A DNA stretch of 64,000 bases, taken from NCBI RefSeq assembly GCF_002128425.1, contig NZ_NESS01000002.1, positions 186,001 to 250,000 on the forward strand, written 5' to 3'. Each line of letters starts with the position of its first letter. The first letter of the stretch is position 1. The translations under genes and the position numbers were made by a program. A model generated the notes under the pieces. It made no database searches, was not told the origin of the DNA, and was given only the letters and a program-made list of their open reading frames with translations. Shown here piece after piece: positions 15,996-24,509 of this stretch. This stretch comes from Gottfriedia acidiceleris (GTDB lineage: Bacteria > Bacillota > Bacilli > Bacillales > Bacillaceae_G).

Positions 15996-16751
15996 GTGAA
16001 GTTAAATCAAGAATCTCAATACATTAGGTCTGTTAATCTTAAAAGTGAGCAAATATCTTCATATGATCAATTCCCACTTAATCTCCCAGTAATTCGGAAT
16101 TTCCAAGAAATAATGTTTCATCCAAGTGTTACTTATATTATTGGAGAAAATGGAATGGGTAAGTCAACTTTACTTGAGGGGATTGCTATAGCTTTGGGAT
16201 TTAATCCGGAAGGTGGCACGTTAAACTTTAATTTTTCTAGTTATGACTCCCACTCAAATTTAGATGAATACCTGCAAATAGTAAAATGAGTAAACAGGGC
16301 AAAGGATTCTTTTTTCTTTAGGGCAGAAACTTTTTATAATATAGCAACCAATATTGAGGAATTGGATAAGGAACCATTCTCTGGCCGTAAGATAATTGAT
16401 TCATATGGAGGAAAATCATTACATGAACAATCTCATGGCGAATCTTTTTTCGCAGCATTTATGGAGCGTTTTCAAGGAAGCGGTTTATACATATTAGATG
16501 AGCCAGAAGCAGCTTTGTCACCATTAAGGCAAATGTCGATGTTAGCTAGAATTAATGATCTTGTTAATCAAGGTTCTCAGTTTATTATTTCCACTCATTC
16601 ACCGGTAATTATGGCTTACCCGAATGCTAAGATTATTCAACTTACAGAAAACGGTATGAGTCATTCTAAATTAGAAGACACGAATCATTATTCAATTATG
16701 AAACAGTTTTTTGAAGATAAAGATCGATTATTGCACCATCTTTTCGAGTGA
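15996..16751 (+). pseudogene. AAA-family ATPase with an internal stop
   Basis: One continuous frame of about 252 codons, interrupted only by a TGA at 16287-16289. Before it: Walker A GENGMGKST near residue 51 in an ABC/OLD-like ATPase N-terminus. After it: signature-like HEQSHGES, Walker B LYILDEPEAALSP, and ISTHSP (H-loop). Homologues of this type are compact predicted ABC-like ATPases. The single nonsense codon probably inactivates the protein unless read through. GTG start with GAGGTGA upstream. Cassette between U16 and U17. Confidence 0.82.
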
Positions 16752-16779
16752 AGTAGGACTATTGTTAAATTCATAATTT

Positions 16780-16878
16780 ACTTAAACAAGTAACGCTCAG
16801 CGATAGTTGAACAACATGATCGGCAATTTGTCGGTCTTTTTTTATTTTAACAAACTGACAGGATAGTGAAACAAGGAT
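16780..16878 (+). repeat. attC-like two-box unit U17
   Basis: Box 1 with degenerate left arm AAGTAA, centre CGCTCAGCGA, TAGTTG; hairpin CGGCAATTTGTCGG with T run; box 2 CAAACTGACAGGATAGTGAAACAAGG. Confidence 0.7.
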
Positions 16879-16932
16879 TTATTATAAACTTATTGAATTT
16901 CTAAATTATAACAACCAAAATGGGGTGTTCTT

Positions 16933-17394
16933 TTGAGTTCAACTTATAAAGGTTTAGTAGAAATTGACCTTGAATATGGAGAGGTCAATATTACTGTTTC
17001 TGGAGATCAACAGGTTTTCACTTTTACTTCTGGTTTAGGTTCCGTTATTTTACCTCAGCTATTCTTAGGGTTATCCTCTCTTTATAATGGCAATAGTAGT
17101 CGTGTTCGCCTGAGTAATTACGGTAATAGTGACTATTATAATTTTGTAAGGGATAGTAATAAAATTCGAATCGATCAAATTAGGCATCAACCTGGTGGCA
17201 GAGATATCTATTCTTTTAATCTTTATATGTTTGTAACGGCCATTGATAAAGCCTTTAGCAAACTTCTTAGACAGCTTCATAGAGAAGCGATATTACCATT
17301 GAGTTTTCAAGATGATGTACACCCTTTATGTCAAAGCGTTATCGATAAATTTAACGAATTTTCATCTATTATTAGAAAGTCTAAATTGAAGTAA
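16933..17394 (+). CDS. Hypothetical protein cassette
   Basis: 153 residues, soluble. N-terminal half beta-rich (GLVEIDLEYGEVNITVSG), C-terminal half helical (FVTAIDKAFSKLLRQLH). Family not recognised; the layout resembles small immunity proteins, but that is only a resemblance. TTG start with GGGGTG upstream. Cassette between U17 and U18. Confidence 0.6.
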   Translation: MSSTYKGLVEIDLEYGEVNITVSGDQQVFTFTSGLGSVILPQLFLGLSSLYNGNSSRVRLSNYGNSDYYNFVRDSNKIRIDQIRHQPGGRDIYSFNLYMFVTAIDKAFSKLLRQLHREAILPLSFQDDVHPLCQSVIDKFNEFSSIIRKSKLK

Positions 17395-17417
17395 GTGTAA
17401 CCGCATGCAACCTGGAT

Positions 17418-17510
17418 GTATATTCAACTAACAAATGCATTAGTTAAAGATTAAAAAAGGTTGTCACACAGCCTTTTTATTTTTGTCCTGTGGCAGTAAA
17501 ATTAAAGAAG
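17418..17510 (+). repeat. attC-like unit U18
   Basis: CAACTAA at 17425-17431, centre CAAATGCA, TTAGTTA; hairpin AAAGGTTGTCACACAGCCTTT; right box reduced to TGTGGCAGTAAAATTAAAG. Confidence 0.75.
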
Positions 17511-17583
17511 GTATATACAAATAGAGCAATGAACTTTAGGATGTATGTAAAAAATAGCAATTTATATTAAAGGAGGAACTCTA

Positions 17584-18285
17584 TTGAAACGTCTTCTATT
17601 AGAGAAACAGAACCGGATCGGCTTAGTAGGTATTGGAAAATTGGGTAGTTCTATGATGAAACATTGGTGTGATCAACAAATACCAATTGGAGTTTATCAC
17701 CCTAATCAGTCAAAAGCTGAGCACTTCATTGCTCGTTATTCAAATGGATATCTGATTAAGAAAGAAGATATTTATGAATTAAGTGTTTGTATTTTGGCCA
17801 TGCCTTCAGATACTGTGGTTCCGTTTATTTCTCAACTCGTTTCTCCACAATTCCCTCTTGAGAATACCTACTTAATCAATATGGCAACCGCTTTGAATAC
17901 AAATGAGGTTTGTAGTAAATTTCCTGACTTATCTATTGCAGGCATGAAATATATGGGTCATTCCAACGACTTATATGAACATGGTAATGGATTATTTATT
18001 ACAGAACATTCCTTACCTGATGAAATTTTAGAGTTATTTCGGTTTCTTGGAGAGGTGAAAAGAGACAGCGAAGAAGTAGTAATAACGGTTAACAAAACTG
18101 CTACCTATCAGGCAGTTAAAGCGGCCATCGAGCTCGAAATAGAGTTTGCAAAGAAAAACCTCCCAGTTGAATATAAAAACAGAGCCCTAACATCACTTTT
18201 TCCAGAAGTAGTACGTTCATACAGTAAAGGGAACCTTGGACATTTTGCAATCGAAATTGTAAATGAAATAAAACATAGAAGATAA
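17584..18285 (+). CDS. NAD(P)-binding reductase-like protein (P5CR-like fold)
   Basis: 233 residues. The N-terminal Rossmann fold shows GLVGIGKLGSSMM (GxGxxG) at about residues 13-25, followed by a strand and YHPNQSKAEHF, as in pyrroline-5-carboxylate reductase and 6-phosphogluconate-dehydrogenase-like proteins. The C-terminal helical part is shorter than in true P5CR. Probably an NAD(P)-dependent oxidoreductase of unknown substrate. TTG start with AAAGGAGGA. Single-gene cassette between U18 and U19. Confidence 0.72.
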   Translation: MKRLLLEKQNRIGLVGIGKLGSSMMKHWCDQQIPIGVYHPNQSKAEHFIARYSNGYLIKKEDIYELSVCILAMPSDTVVPFISQLVSPQFPLENTYLINMATALNTNEVCSKFPDLSIAGMKYMGHSNDLYEHGNGLFITEHSLPDEILELFRFLGEVKRDSEEVVITVNKTATYQAVKAAIELEIEFAKKNLPVEYKNRALTSLFPEVVRSYSKGNLGHFAIEIVNEIKHRR

Positions 18286-18387
18286 TGCTATTGTGTAGTA
18301 GTAAAATTATTACATCTATAATAAAGTCGTTTATAAAAAATCTAAAACATTCCAAATGTTTTCATATTCATACAGAGGATTTAACCA

Positions 18388-18485
18388 ACTTGTACAACTA
18401 ACGCTCAGCGATAGTTGAAGATTATGGGTCACAGATGTGGCTCATTTTATATTAAAGTAGTAATTAGAAGGTTAGTGGAAGAAGG
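18388..18485 (+). repeat. attC-like unit U19
   Basis: CAACTAA at 18395-18401, centre CGCTCAGCGA, TAGTTG; hairpin GGGTCACAGATGTGGCTC; right box weak (AAGTAGTAATTAGAAGGTTAG). Confidence 0.72.
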
Positions 18486-18543
18486 AAAACAAAAAATTTG
18501 TTGAAGTATTATTTAATATTAGCTTTAGGGGTGTCTCATTACT

Positions 18544-19629
18544 ATGAAATTAACTAAGTCACAACAATTAGCTGTCGAATATATTACTAATTATGCAAGA
18601 AGCAATAAATTTGAAGCACAAGCAGTTATTAATCATGTACTTAAAATGGCAAATATCACGGGAAATACATTTACAAATGCTGTTTCCAATTTAAAAGCTA
18701 ATGCAAGGATTGGACTTCATTTCCATCCAGACAGACCAGATTCAACTATGAAAACCGTTGCTGAAGCGCTGTTTGAACAAGGAGTTTATAAGAGCCAATT
18801 TGAATCGGGGTTATCTAATGGTAGCGTATCGGCATATTCTGGTGGGGATCGTGATCTTTGGGAAAAGAGAATTTTTGGAGGTGCTTATCAACTGGAGGGC
18901 ACAACAAATAATCAACGACCAAAATATGGGGCCCTAAATCTAATGTTACATTCAGATGGACCTGCTCCACGCTTTGGGTCATGTTATTTTCTTCTAGCAC
19001 CTGTTGTTTCAAATCGATCAACATTTACATATTTAGATTCCCATCAAGATCCAAAAGAGAAGGGGACATTTGAAGAATTTAATAGCATACTAGCTGCTTT
19101 GTTGGAAGATGTATTTGTAAGTGATTTTGCAATCGGTGAAAGAAACCTGACTCCAGTAAAGTTAGTCAATCATTTGCTAGACAATCTTAAGAGTCCGTTT
19201 AAATACCCAGCAAACAATGATCCAAACCGAAATCTAAATCATTACATTGAAGCCCAGGTCCATGGTGTTATTTCACTCAAAGAAGATGTGGAAGTACTTG
19301 TTGCAGATCCTTCATTTAGAAACACTCATGTGGGGGATATATTAGAACAGTTATGCCTAAAGTATTCTATTAATCTTTATTGGCACAGGGGATTTGAACT
19401 AATGGTAGACGAGGTTCCTTCAGATTTTCGTGGCCCATCTATGCCTTCCTTAGCAAAACGTATAGCTCAAAACAATTATATTAATGCAAATACAATTGGA
19501 ACTGCAGTAATGAACTTGAAGCACTATCCAGATGCTTGGAGAGATAGAGGTAATTATAATGAGGTACTTCAAGAATTAAAACTATTGTGGCATGTTTTAG
19601 TAAGATATGGAAAACCATTTGGTAATTGA
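18544..19629 (+). CDS. DUF3626 family protein
   Basis: 361 residues. Motifs that I associate with DUF3626 are present: LHFHPDRPD near residue 59, QFESGLSNGSVSAYSGGD near 87, WEKRIFGGAYQ near 100, and a C-terminal HRGFELM...DFRGP segment. The family is widespread and uncharacterised; the paired His and Asp in HFHPDR suggest a metal or nucleotide-linked activity, but this is unproven. Start ATG at 18544; the upstream GGGGTG is an acceptable site. Single-gene cassette between U19 and U20. Confidence 0.75.
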   Translation: MKLTKSQQLAVEYITNYARSNKFEAQAVINHVLKMANITGNTFTNAVSNLKANARIGLHFHPDRPDSTMKTVAEALFEQGVYKSQFESGLSNGSVSAYSGGDRDLWEKRIFGGAYQLEGTTNNQRPKYGALNLMLHSDGPAPRFGSCYFLLAPVVSNRSTFTYLDSHQDPKEKGTFEEFNSILAALLEDVFVSDFAIGERNLTPVKLVNHLLDNLKSPFKYPANNDPNRNLNHYIEAQVHGVISLKEDVEVLVADPSFRNTHVGDILEQLCLKYSINLYWHRGFELMVDEVPSDFRGPSMPSLAKRIAQNNYINANTIGTAVMNLKHYPDAWRDRGNYNEVLQELKLLWHVLVRYGKPFGN

Positions 19630-19664
19630 ACAGATTATTACATTAGTCAACTATCAATTAGATT

Positions 19665-19760
19665 CCTTGTTGAACTAACGCTGAGCAATAGTTGAACAAT
19701 ACGTAGGAGCTGAGATGATCGGCTCTATTTTCTTTATTGCAGTATCATCAAATAAGACAA
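19665..19760 (+). repeat. attC-like unit U20
   Basis: GAACTAA at 19672-19678, centre CGCTGAGCAA, TAGTTG; hairpin GGAGCTGAGATGATCGGCTC; right box weak (TTGCAGTATCATCAAATAAG). Confidence 0.7.
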
Positions 19761-19818
19761 TTTGAAATTTTTTATGTAAAATAAACAATGGAAATATTTA
19801 TGAAAAGTAGGGGATAAA

Positions 19819-20214
19819 GTGAAAGTAGATTATTTGAAGTACACTGAAAAACCATTTAAAGCAATTGAGCTTATGAAACTATATAAAGATGCAGGTTGGT
19901 GGGCAGAGAGGAACGAGAATGATATTGAAAAGATGCTAGAATCTGTAATTTCAATAGGTGCATGGAAAGACGGAAAACTTATAGGATATGCTAGAGCGAT
20001 TTCAGATGATGAATTTAGAGCATACATAGAGGACGTGGTTATTCATTCTTCATACAGACATTCGGGAATTGGAATGAATCTAGTTTCCAAGTTGTTAGAT
20101 GAGCTATCTAATATTGATGTTATTAGCTTGTTTTGTGAAGAAGAATTAATTCCTTTTTATACAAAAAATCATTTTAAATATACTAAATCACAATTTGTAA
20201 TGCATAGAAAATAA
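19819..20214 (+). CDS. GNAT acetyltransferase
   Basis: 131 residues, a minimal GNAT domain: LIGYARAISDDEFRAYIEDVV (strands 4-5) then YRHSGIGMNLVSKLLDEL (acetyl-CoA loop) near residues 73-90 and FYTKNHFKYTKSQ at the end. GTG start with TAGGGG upstream. Substrate unknown. Third GNAT in the array; single-gene cassette between U20 and U21. Confidence 0.85.
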   Translation: MKVDYLKYTEKPFKAIELMKLYKDAGWWAERNENDIEKMLESVISIGAWKDGKLIGYARAISDDEFRAYIEDVVIHSSYRHSGIGMNLVSKLLDELSNIDVISLFCEEELIPFYTKNHFKYTKSQFVMHRK

Positions 20215-20221
20215 AATTGAA

Positions 20222-20284
20222 CCTTGTGCACCTAACGCCTGCGATAGGTCAATAGGGTCATTAGTTTATTTCAAAGGTAGTTTT
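20222..20284 (+). repeat. Reduced unit U21
   Basis: CACCTAACGCCTGCGATAGGTCAATAG followed by a degraded tail (AAAGGTAGTTTTTG). No terminator hairpin. Confidence 0.55.
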
Positions 20285-20288
20285 TGAT

Positions 20289-20845
20289 ATGAGAGATAGG
20301 AATTATCGAGAATTTCTTAATAATTTAGTTTCATTGAAGCAATTAAAAGATAAATCTGGCGAAGAAATCGTAGAAGAAATTGCATCAAACTTATATGAAG
20401 GCGAAAATTATTTAATATTCCAAGAGGAATATTTTTATAAAATCCCTGAACAAATTAGAGAGATTATTCTCATACTGAACTTGCAATGGAAGGTATATTG
20501 GGTTTTCTTGAAAACTCAAGTGGTGTTTATCTAAACGATACAATAGAAACCTTAGAAAAGATAAAAGCAGAACAAGATCACAATATATTGAATAATATCA
20601 AGCATATATTGGATGAGAATAATATATTTACTTCTCAATTAAGAGTTAATACAAATGATCAAGAACTTTATAGCATTCAAGGCTTTAGTGAAACACATGG
20701 CTCAGCATATGATGATATGGCAGATAGAATTTGTGAAATTGCGGAAAAACTTTATATTTCTTCAGAAGATAGAAACATATTTGATTACCTTATTTTGTAT
20801 GTAGATAAAAATAAATCATTGTTGATCAGGGAACTAAACAACTGA
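20289..20845 (+). pseudogene. Frameshifted DMP19-like (DUF4375-type) protein
   Basis: Frame 1 (20289-20534) and frame 2 (from before 20486 to 20845) overlap. Joining them near 20470 gives a continuous protein of about 185 residues with YTELAMEGILGFLENSSG, which resembles the NGGFxQFxxNSSG pattern of DMP19-like proteins. One single-base indel explains the break. Such proteins are often found beside immunity genes. The family call is moderate, the frameshift reading is firm. Cassette between U21 and U22. Confidence 0.55.
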
Positions 20846-20856
20846 AATTTCAAATT

Positions 20857-20952
20857 CTCTTATTCAACTAAATAATGCATTAGTTGAAGTTCACAAAGGC
20901 TGGTTTACAGCCTTTTTATTATGTGAAATAACATTTTAATGGAATAAGAAAT
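20857..20952 (+). repeat. attC-like unit U22
   Basis: CTTATTCAACTAA ending at 20871, centre ATAATGCA, TTAGTTG; hairpin AAAGGCTGGTTTACAGCCTTT; right box eroded to AATAACATTTTAATGGAATAAGAA. A TATAAT hexamer follows at once (20955), a possible cassette promoter. Confidence 0.78.
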
Positions 20953-21015
20953 GGTATAATTTATTTAAAATCAATAAGAATTAACCTAAGAAAATAATGA
21001 GGAGTTTTAAATTTA

Positions 21016-21483
21016 ATGGCATTAATCCATGATTTTTATTTAGTATCAAAAGATGCAACCTTAAAAAATGATTTAATGGGTTACATGGATTCTATAAAAG
21101 AGTTCGCAGTAGCTCACGTTAAAATAAACGATGACCTTATTCTGTATATGGCTGATACGATAAATTGGGTACCATCTAAAAACACACCTTTTACAAGACG
21201 ATTTCATGAAATGGGTTTAGATTATTATGGTATTACGATTTTCGATGAAAACTCAATTACTATTTTAAAAGACGTTCTTCTTGGATGGAGAATGATATTT
21301 GCAAGTGCTCCAAAAGTAATAACATTAACGGGTATGTACGTTGAAGGTGATGATGAAGAAGATGGAGAGTATGAGAAAAATACTTTTGATCAAGATGAAG
21401 TACTTCAACAATTTGATGCTTTAATCGCACTAATTGTTGAAGTTGAAAAACATAGTCATAAAATTTATCATATAGGAATTTAA
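21016..21483 (+). CDS. Hypothetical protein cassette (immunity-like)
   Basis: 155 residues, soluble, with an acidic stretch EGDDEEDGEYEKN near residue 116. N-terminus MALIHDFYLVSKDATLKND. No family recognised; acidic small proteins of this kind are common among toxin-immunity cassettes, which is only suggestive. TGAGGAG precedes the ATG. Cassette between U22 and U23. Confidence 0.6.
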   Translation: MALIHDFYLVSKDATLKNDLMGYMDSIKEFAVAHVKINDDLILYMADTINWVPSKNTPFTRRFHEMGLDYYGITIFDENSITILKDVLLGWRMIFASAPKVITLTGMYVEGDDEEDGEYEKNTFDQDEVLQQFDALIALIVEVEKHSHKIYHIGI

Positions 21484-21500
21484 ACTACAAAATATAGCTT

Positions 21501-21540
21501 TTACTTATTAAACTAACGCATGCCATAGTTGAATAATAAA
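21501..21540 (+). repeat. Short single-core site U23
   Basis: CTTATTAAACTAA, centre CGCATGCC, ATAGTTGAATAATAA. Outer arms on both sides of a single core, no hairpin or second box. Left flank of the minus-strand XRE trio. Confidence 0.68.
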
Positions 21541-21806
21541 ATAGCATATATAAATGATCATTTAGCAATTTTGGATACTAACTTTAATTTGGCTACTAGT
21601 TGTTTATATATAGTTAATTTTATAGAAAGAATTTAACATTATTTAAATACCATAGTAACTTTTTTAAAGATTATAAAAAAATGAAAAGCATGATTTGAAT
21701 AGCTTGAACAAAACATGCTTTTATTTATTAATCTACTAATTTCTTTAGAATTAAGTTCAGTATAAAATGAGATGGATACTAATAAAACTTATATTCTAAT
21801 TTGTTA

Positions 21807-22013
21807 CTACTTAATAAAAAACGCGATAATACCTATGATAATACATAAAACTCCACCCAAAAATTGTCCTAATCCAGATGCTTCTCCCATTAATAATAAA
21901 TTGAATATGTTTTTACTTCTTTGACTTTTTCCAAATAAGCCTTTGTCTGTTCTCATACGATAAAGACCCCAAGTAATTAAAATTATTCCAAAAATAAATA
22001 AGATTATAAGCAT
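21807..22013 (-). CDS. Small membrane protein of the XRE trio
   Basis: 68 residues, two transmembrane helices (about 2-17 and 48-66) separated by a basic loop. CGGAGGAACG precedes the ATG. It is the last gene of a minus-strand group with an XRE regulator and a larger membrane protein. Function unknown. Confidence 0.65.
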   Translation of the reverse strand: MLIILFIFGIILITWGLYRMRTDKGLFGKSQRSKNIFNLLLMGEASGLGQFLGGVLCIIIGIIAFFIK

Positions 22014-22052
22014 TTTCGTTCCTCCGTTGTTTGTTTAAGTAATGTAATGAAA

Positions 22053-22256
22053 TTATTTGTCATCTTCATCAAAAATAAAAGTTTCTTCAATTGATAAATT
22101 GAAAACTGAAGCTATTTTATATGCAAGTTGAACAGATGGATTATATTTTTGTTTTTCTAATGAGATGATCGTTCTTGAAGATACACCTACTTTATCAGCT
22201 AATTCTTGTTGTGTTATATCATGTTTCATTCTCAATTCTTTCACTCTATTTATCAT
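22053..22256 (-). CDS. XRE-family transcriptional regulator
   Basis: 67 residues, essentially a single HTH: VKELRMKHDITQQELADKVGVSSRTIISLEKQ, with the recognition helix in the SSRTIISLEK part. Short Cro/C1-type repressors of this length commonly pair with a DUF2178-like membrane protein, as here. TAGGAGGAG precedes the ATG. It probably binds the inverted repeats upstream of the group (22703-22753). Confidence 0.9.
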   Translation of the reverse strand: MINRVKELRMKHDITQQELADKVGVSSRTIISLEKQKYNPSVQLAYKIASVFNLSIEETFIFDEDDK

Positions 22257-22268
22257 AACTCCTCCTAA

Positions 22269-22667
22269 TTAAAGGACATGATTATAAAATTTTCTAGATA
22301 CCATATCACTTATTATCAATGAAACTAAAAGTATAAATAATGCAGCATTTGTTGAAATTACAACAAAATTGGATAGAAACATAATAATTAAAAGTTCACA
22401 AACCAGCAAATTCAAGGATAAATGGGCAACTTTCCCATCAATTATCATATCTCTTTCGTCATACTCCTTTGATAATTCCTTTTCTATTACAGTGTTATTT
22501 CTAGATTTAATGTAACAGGCTATTGAATATAACAAAAGTATTCCGCCTAATAATAACAAGATAAATCCGAAATTAAATCCTACCGATTCATTGAAAATTA
22601 ATTTTATACTCCCAAATACAATGAGCAAACTTGACAATAAAAACCGATCCCTAAACATATTTTTCAA
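22269..22667 (-). CDS. DUF2178-like membrane protein
   Basis: 132 residues with four predicted helices in two pairs (about residues 10-27, 33-50, 83-100, 105-122) and the inter-pair sequence ELSKEYDERDMIIDGKVAHLS, where the YDERD motif is typical of DUF2178-like proteins encoded with XRE regulators. TTG start with GGAGAG upstream; an ATG lies three codons in. First gene of the trio; 12 bp before the regulator gene, so co-transcribed. Confidence 0.72.
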   Translation of the reverse strand: MKNMFRDRFLLSSLLIVFGSIKLIFNESVGFNFGFILLLLGGILLLYSIACYIKSRNNTVIEKELSKEYDERDMIIDGKVAHLSLNLLVCELLIIMFLSNFVVISTNAALFILLVSLIISDMVSRKFYNHVL

Positions 22668-22702
22668 AATATATCTCTCCTAATCAATTTACCACGCAAA
22701 AA

Positions 22703-22753
22703 GTGAAGTTTTCTTCACGTGAAGTTTATTTCATGTGAAGCCTACTTCATGTT
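22703..22753. promoter_or_regulatory. Likely operator of the XRE trio
   Basis: Repeated half-sites in alternating orientation: GTGAAG (22703), CTTCAC (22713), GTGAAG (22719), TTCATGTGAAG (22730-22740), CTTCATG (22745). They lie about 40-90 bp before the first gene of the XRE group, as expected for autoregulation. The binding protein is inferred. Confidence 0.55.
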
Positions 22754-22835
22754 ACTGTTGTTTTAAAAAAATGTCAATATGTAAAATCTTAAGCCGATTA
22801 AGTAATAGTTATAAAGAATATAATGAGCGAACCTT

Positions 22836-22870
22836 TATATAACTAACTAATGCGTTAGTTGAATAAGAAT
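22836..22870 (+). repeat. Short single-core site U24
   Basis: TATATAACTAA, centre CTAATGCG, TTAGTTGAATAAGAAT. Single core flanked by outer-type arms, no hairpin. Right flank of the XRE trio. Confidence 0.72.
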
Positions 22871-22961
22871 CCTTGTATAGATACAACGATGGTGTACCAA
22901 AATCTATTCAAAAAACAATAGATGACAATCGATACGATTCAAAAAATTTCGCTTGAAATAA

Positions 22962-23243
22962 GTGCGTAATTTAATCAACAAAAGAGACTGTATACGCTCG
23001 TCATTGCCAACAGTACCAACAATATCAAAATATATAGTAAACCGTTCGAAGTGGCATCTCAGTCAACTTCTTCGTTCACCCGTTGAAAAGAACAAAGCAA
23101 TTGTTCTCGATGAGCACACCAACGAATTATTACAAGGAAACATCAAATCCATTGCAAGAGCTGGTTTCAACGGATCCATTGGCTGGATCATCTTCATTCC
23201 AGTTATTCTAACCATCGTTCGATACTTTTTCTTTTCGAATTAA
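22962..23243 (+). CDS. Hypothetical protein with C-terminal membrane helix
   Basis: 93 codons from a GTG with no clear ribosome binding site. The C-terminus (FNGSIGWIIFIPVILTIVRYF) is a transmembrane helix. Base composition from here to about 23.9 kb is visibly less AT-rich than the surroundings, with many TCG/CGA triplets, pointing to a different origin (plasmid or phage). Could be a fragment. Confidence 0.4.
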   Translation: MRNLINKRDCIRSSLPTVPTISKYIVNRSKWHLSQLLRSPVEKNKAIVLDEHTNELLQGNIKSIARAGFNGSIGWIIFIPVILTIVRYFFFSN

Positions 23244-23346
23244 TAACTCATGACTATTAAAGTGTGCATTTATCTGCTTTATTTGGTATGCTTAACGGAC
23301 AGTTATGGACCGGATCCACTAAACTGAATGAAGAAGAGGGTAAAAC

Positions 23347-23523
23347 ATGGGAAAATTGAATGCAGTCGAAAAATTGCAAAAAGAATTAATGAAGACGCGT
23401 GAAGCGATCGACATCGTCAAGATCATCTTAGCGAAGAAACACGACCCTCATCTCGAAGAACAGTTGAAAAGATTAATCACCGAACACAACGAAATTGTGA
23501 CACAAATCAAGAGCATCCAGTAA
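23347..23523 (+). CDS. Small coiled-coil protein
   Basis: 58 residues: MGKLNAVEKLQKELMKTREA... then HDPHLEEQLKRLITEHNEIV. It is predicted to be almost entirely helical, with heptad-like leucines. AAGAGGG before the ATG. A strong terminator overlaps its stop. No family recognised. It shares the distinct base composition of 22.9-23.9 kb. Confidence 0.6.
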   Translation: MGKLNAVEKLQKELMKTREAIDIVKIILAKKHDPHLEEQLKRLITEHNEIVTQIKSIQ

Positions 23524-23536
23524 GGATGCTTTTTTA
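23513..23536 (+). terminator. Rho-independent terminator
   Basis: GCATCC pairs with GGATGC, followed by six T; overlaps the end of the coiled-coil gene. Confidence 0.8.
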
Positions 23537-23742
23537 TCTTATCGCCCTCTACTCGTAACTACCCGGACGCTATCCATCTAGGTCAACCAGTCCATCCATA
23601 TTTTATGTCATGACTATTTCATTTTTGAATGTTAACATTTTTACACATTCAACCAAACTAAAATGATATCTTTCCTTTTTTACACAAACCAGAAATGACC
23701 GATCGATTATCGTTCGAATCGAATCGAAAGGATGAAGTCAAA

Positions 23743-23880
23743 ATGAATGATGAATCAACGCAAGTGATTTTAATGGCAATCAAATCATTAGACCAAAGAA
23801 TGCAGTCAATGGAAAATAAATTGCAAGCGATGGATGAAAAATTCACATATTTCATGGACCGTCAACATTCAATTGAATAA
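23743..23880 (+). CDS. Small helical protein or fragment
   Basis: 45 residues from the ATG at 23743, preceded by AAGGATGAAG: MNDESTQVILMAIKSLDQ then MENKLQAMDEKFTYFMDRQ. Coiled-coil-like. Out-of-frame reading continues beyond the stop at 23880, so the gene may be truncated or frameshifted. Confidence 0.45.
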   Translation: MNDESTQVILMAIKSLDQRMQSMENKLQAMDEKFTYFMDRQHSIE

Positions 23881-23954
23881 ATGGAATACAAAAAATCAAG
23901 TGGAATTTAACATCAATACAGGAATTTTTTGTGAGAAAGTGTCTGCTATATTAA

Positions 23955-24158
23955 ATGGAGAATTATCAACAACCTTTAGAATTATTAACAACCTTTCCAA
24001 TAGAAGTACATTCTATGTTAAGGATTCGATTAAGCGAAATAAAAAATTCAACAGATCATTGGTATAAAAACACAGTGAAAACGGATCTTGAAACTCTTTT
24101 TTGTACTACGCCACAAAAATGGTTTTACTTGAAGGTTCATTATTATAACAACACATAA
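23955..24158 (+). CDS. Doubtful small open frame
   Basis: 67 codons beginning MENYQQPLELLTTFPIEV. Weak AAATGGAG context, no family. It lies in a region with overlapping alternatives in another frame; it could be the displaced continuation of the preceding gene. Confidence 0.25.
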   Translation: MENYQQPLELLTTFPIEVHSMLRIRLSEIKNSTDHWYKNTVKTDLETLFCTTPQKWFYLKVHYYNNT

Positions 24159-24270
24159 TTCTAAACCCATTACGCAAGAGAACATTCTCTTCTATTTCCA
24201 AATGTACCCTCGAATAATATTTTCCATTTACGCAAGGCTCTGTTAAATTTAATTGATGATTTTTGAACTA

Positions 24271-24299
24271 AAAAAGGTTGTCTAATTAGACAACCTTTA
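24271..24299 (+). terminator. Rho-independent terminator
   Basis: AAAGGTTGTCTAATTAGACAACCTTT, a perfect hairpin with A/T flanks, just before unit U25. Confidence 0.75.
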
Positions 24300-24304
24300 G
24301 AAAC

Positions 24305-24450
24305 TCTTATACAACTACCATGGGAGTACGATATAAGCTTCCATTCACTGTTGTGAATCTGAGGATTCATGGATGGCTAACGCATGCGATTCTTCAATAA
24401 CGAAGGATCGTTTTTCTTATGCAGCTAAATGGCAGATTAGTTGAACAAGA
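24305..24450 (+). repeat. attC-like unit U25 with structured insert
   Basis: The left arm CTTATACAACTA is interrupted by the same 58-bp hairpin-rich insert as U11, then CTAACGCATGCG, hairpin subtype B (CGATTCTTC with GAAGGATCG), and an intact box 2: GCAGCTAA, ATGGCAGA, TTAGTTG, AACAAGA. Confidence 0.82.
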
Positions 24451-24509
24451 TTTTTAATATTTATCGTATAATCTATATATTAAGAAAATAAAGAATAGGA
24501 GTTTCAAAT

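Noticed and set aside
24160-24260. GGCTCTGTTAAA near 24.24 kb as an IS6-type end
   Set aside because: Only the short string matches; no transposase or opposite end was found.
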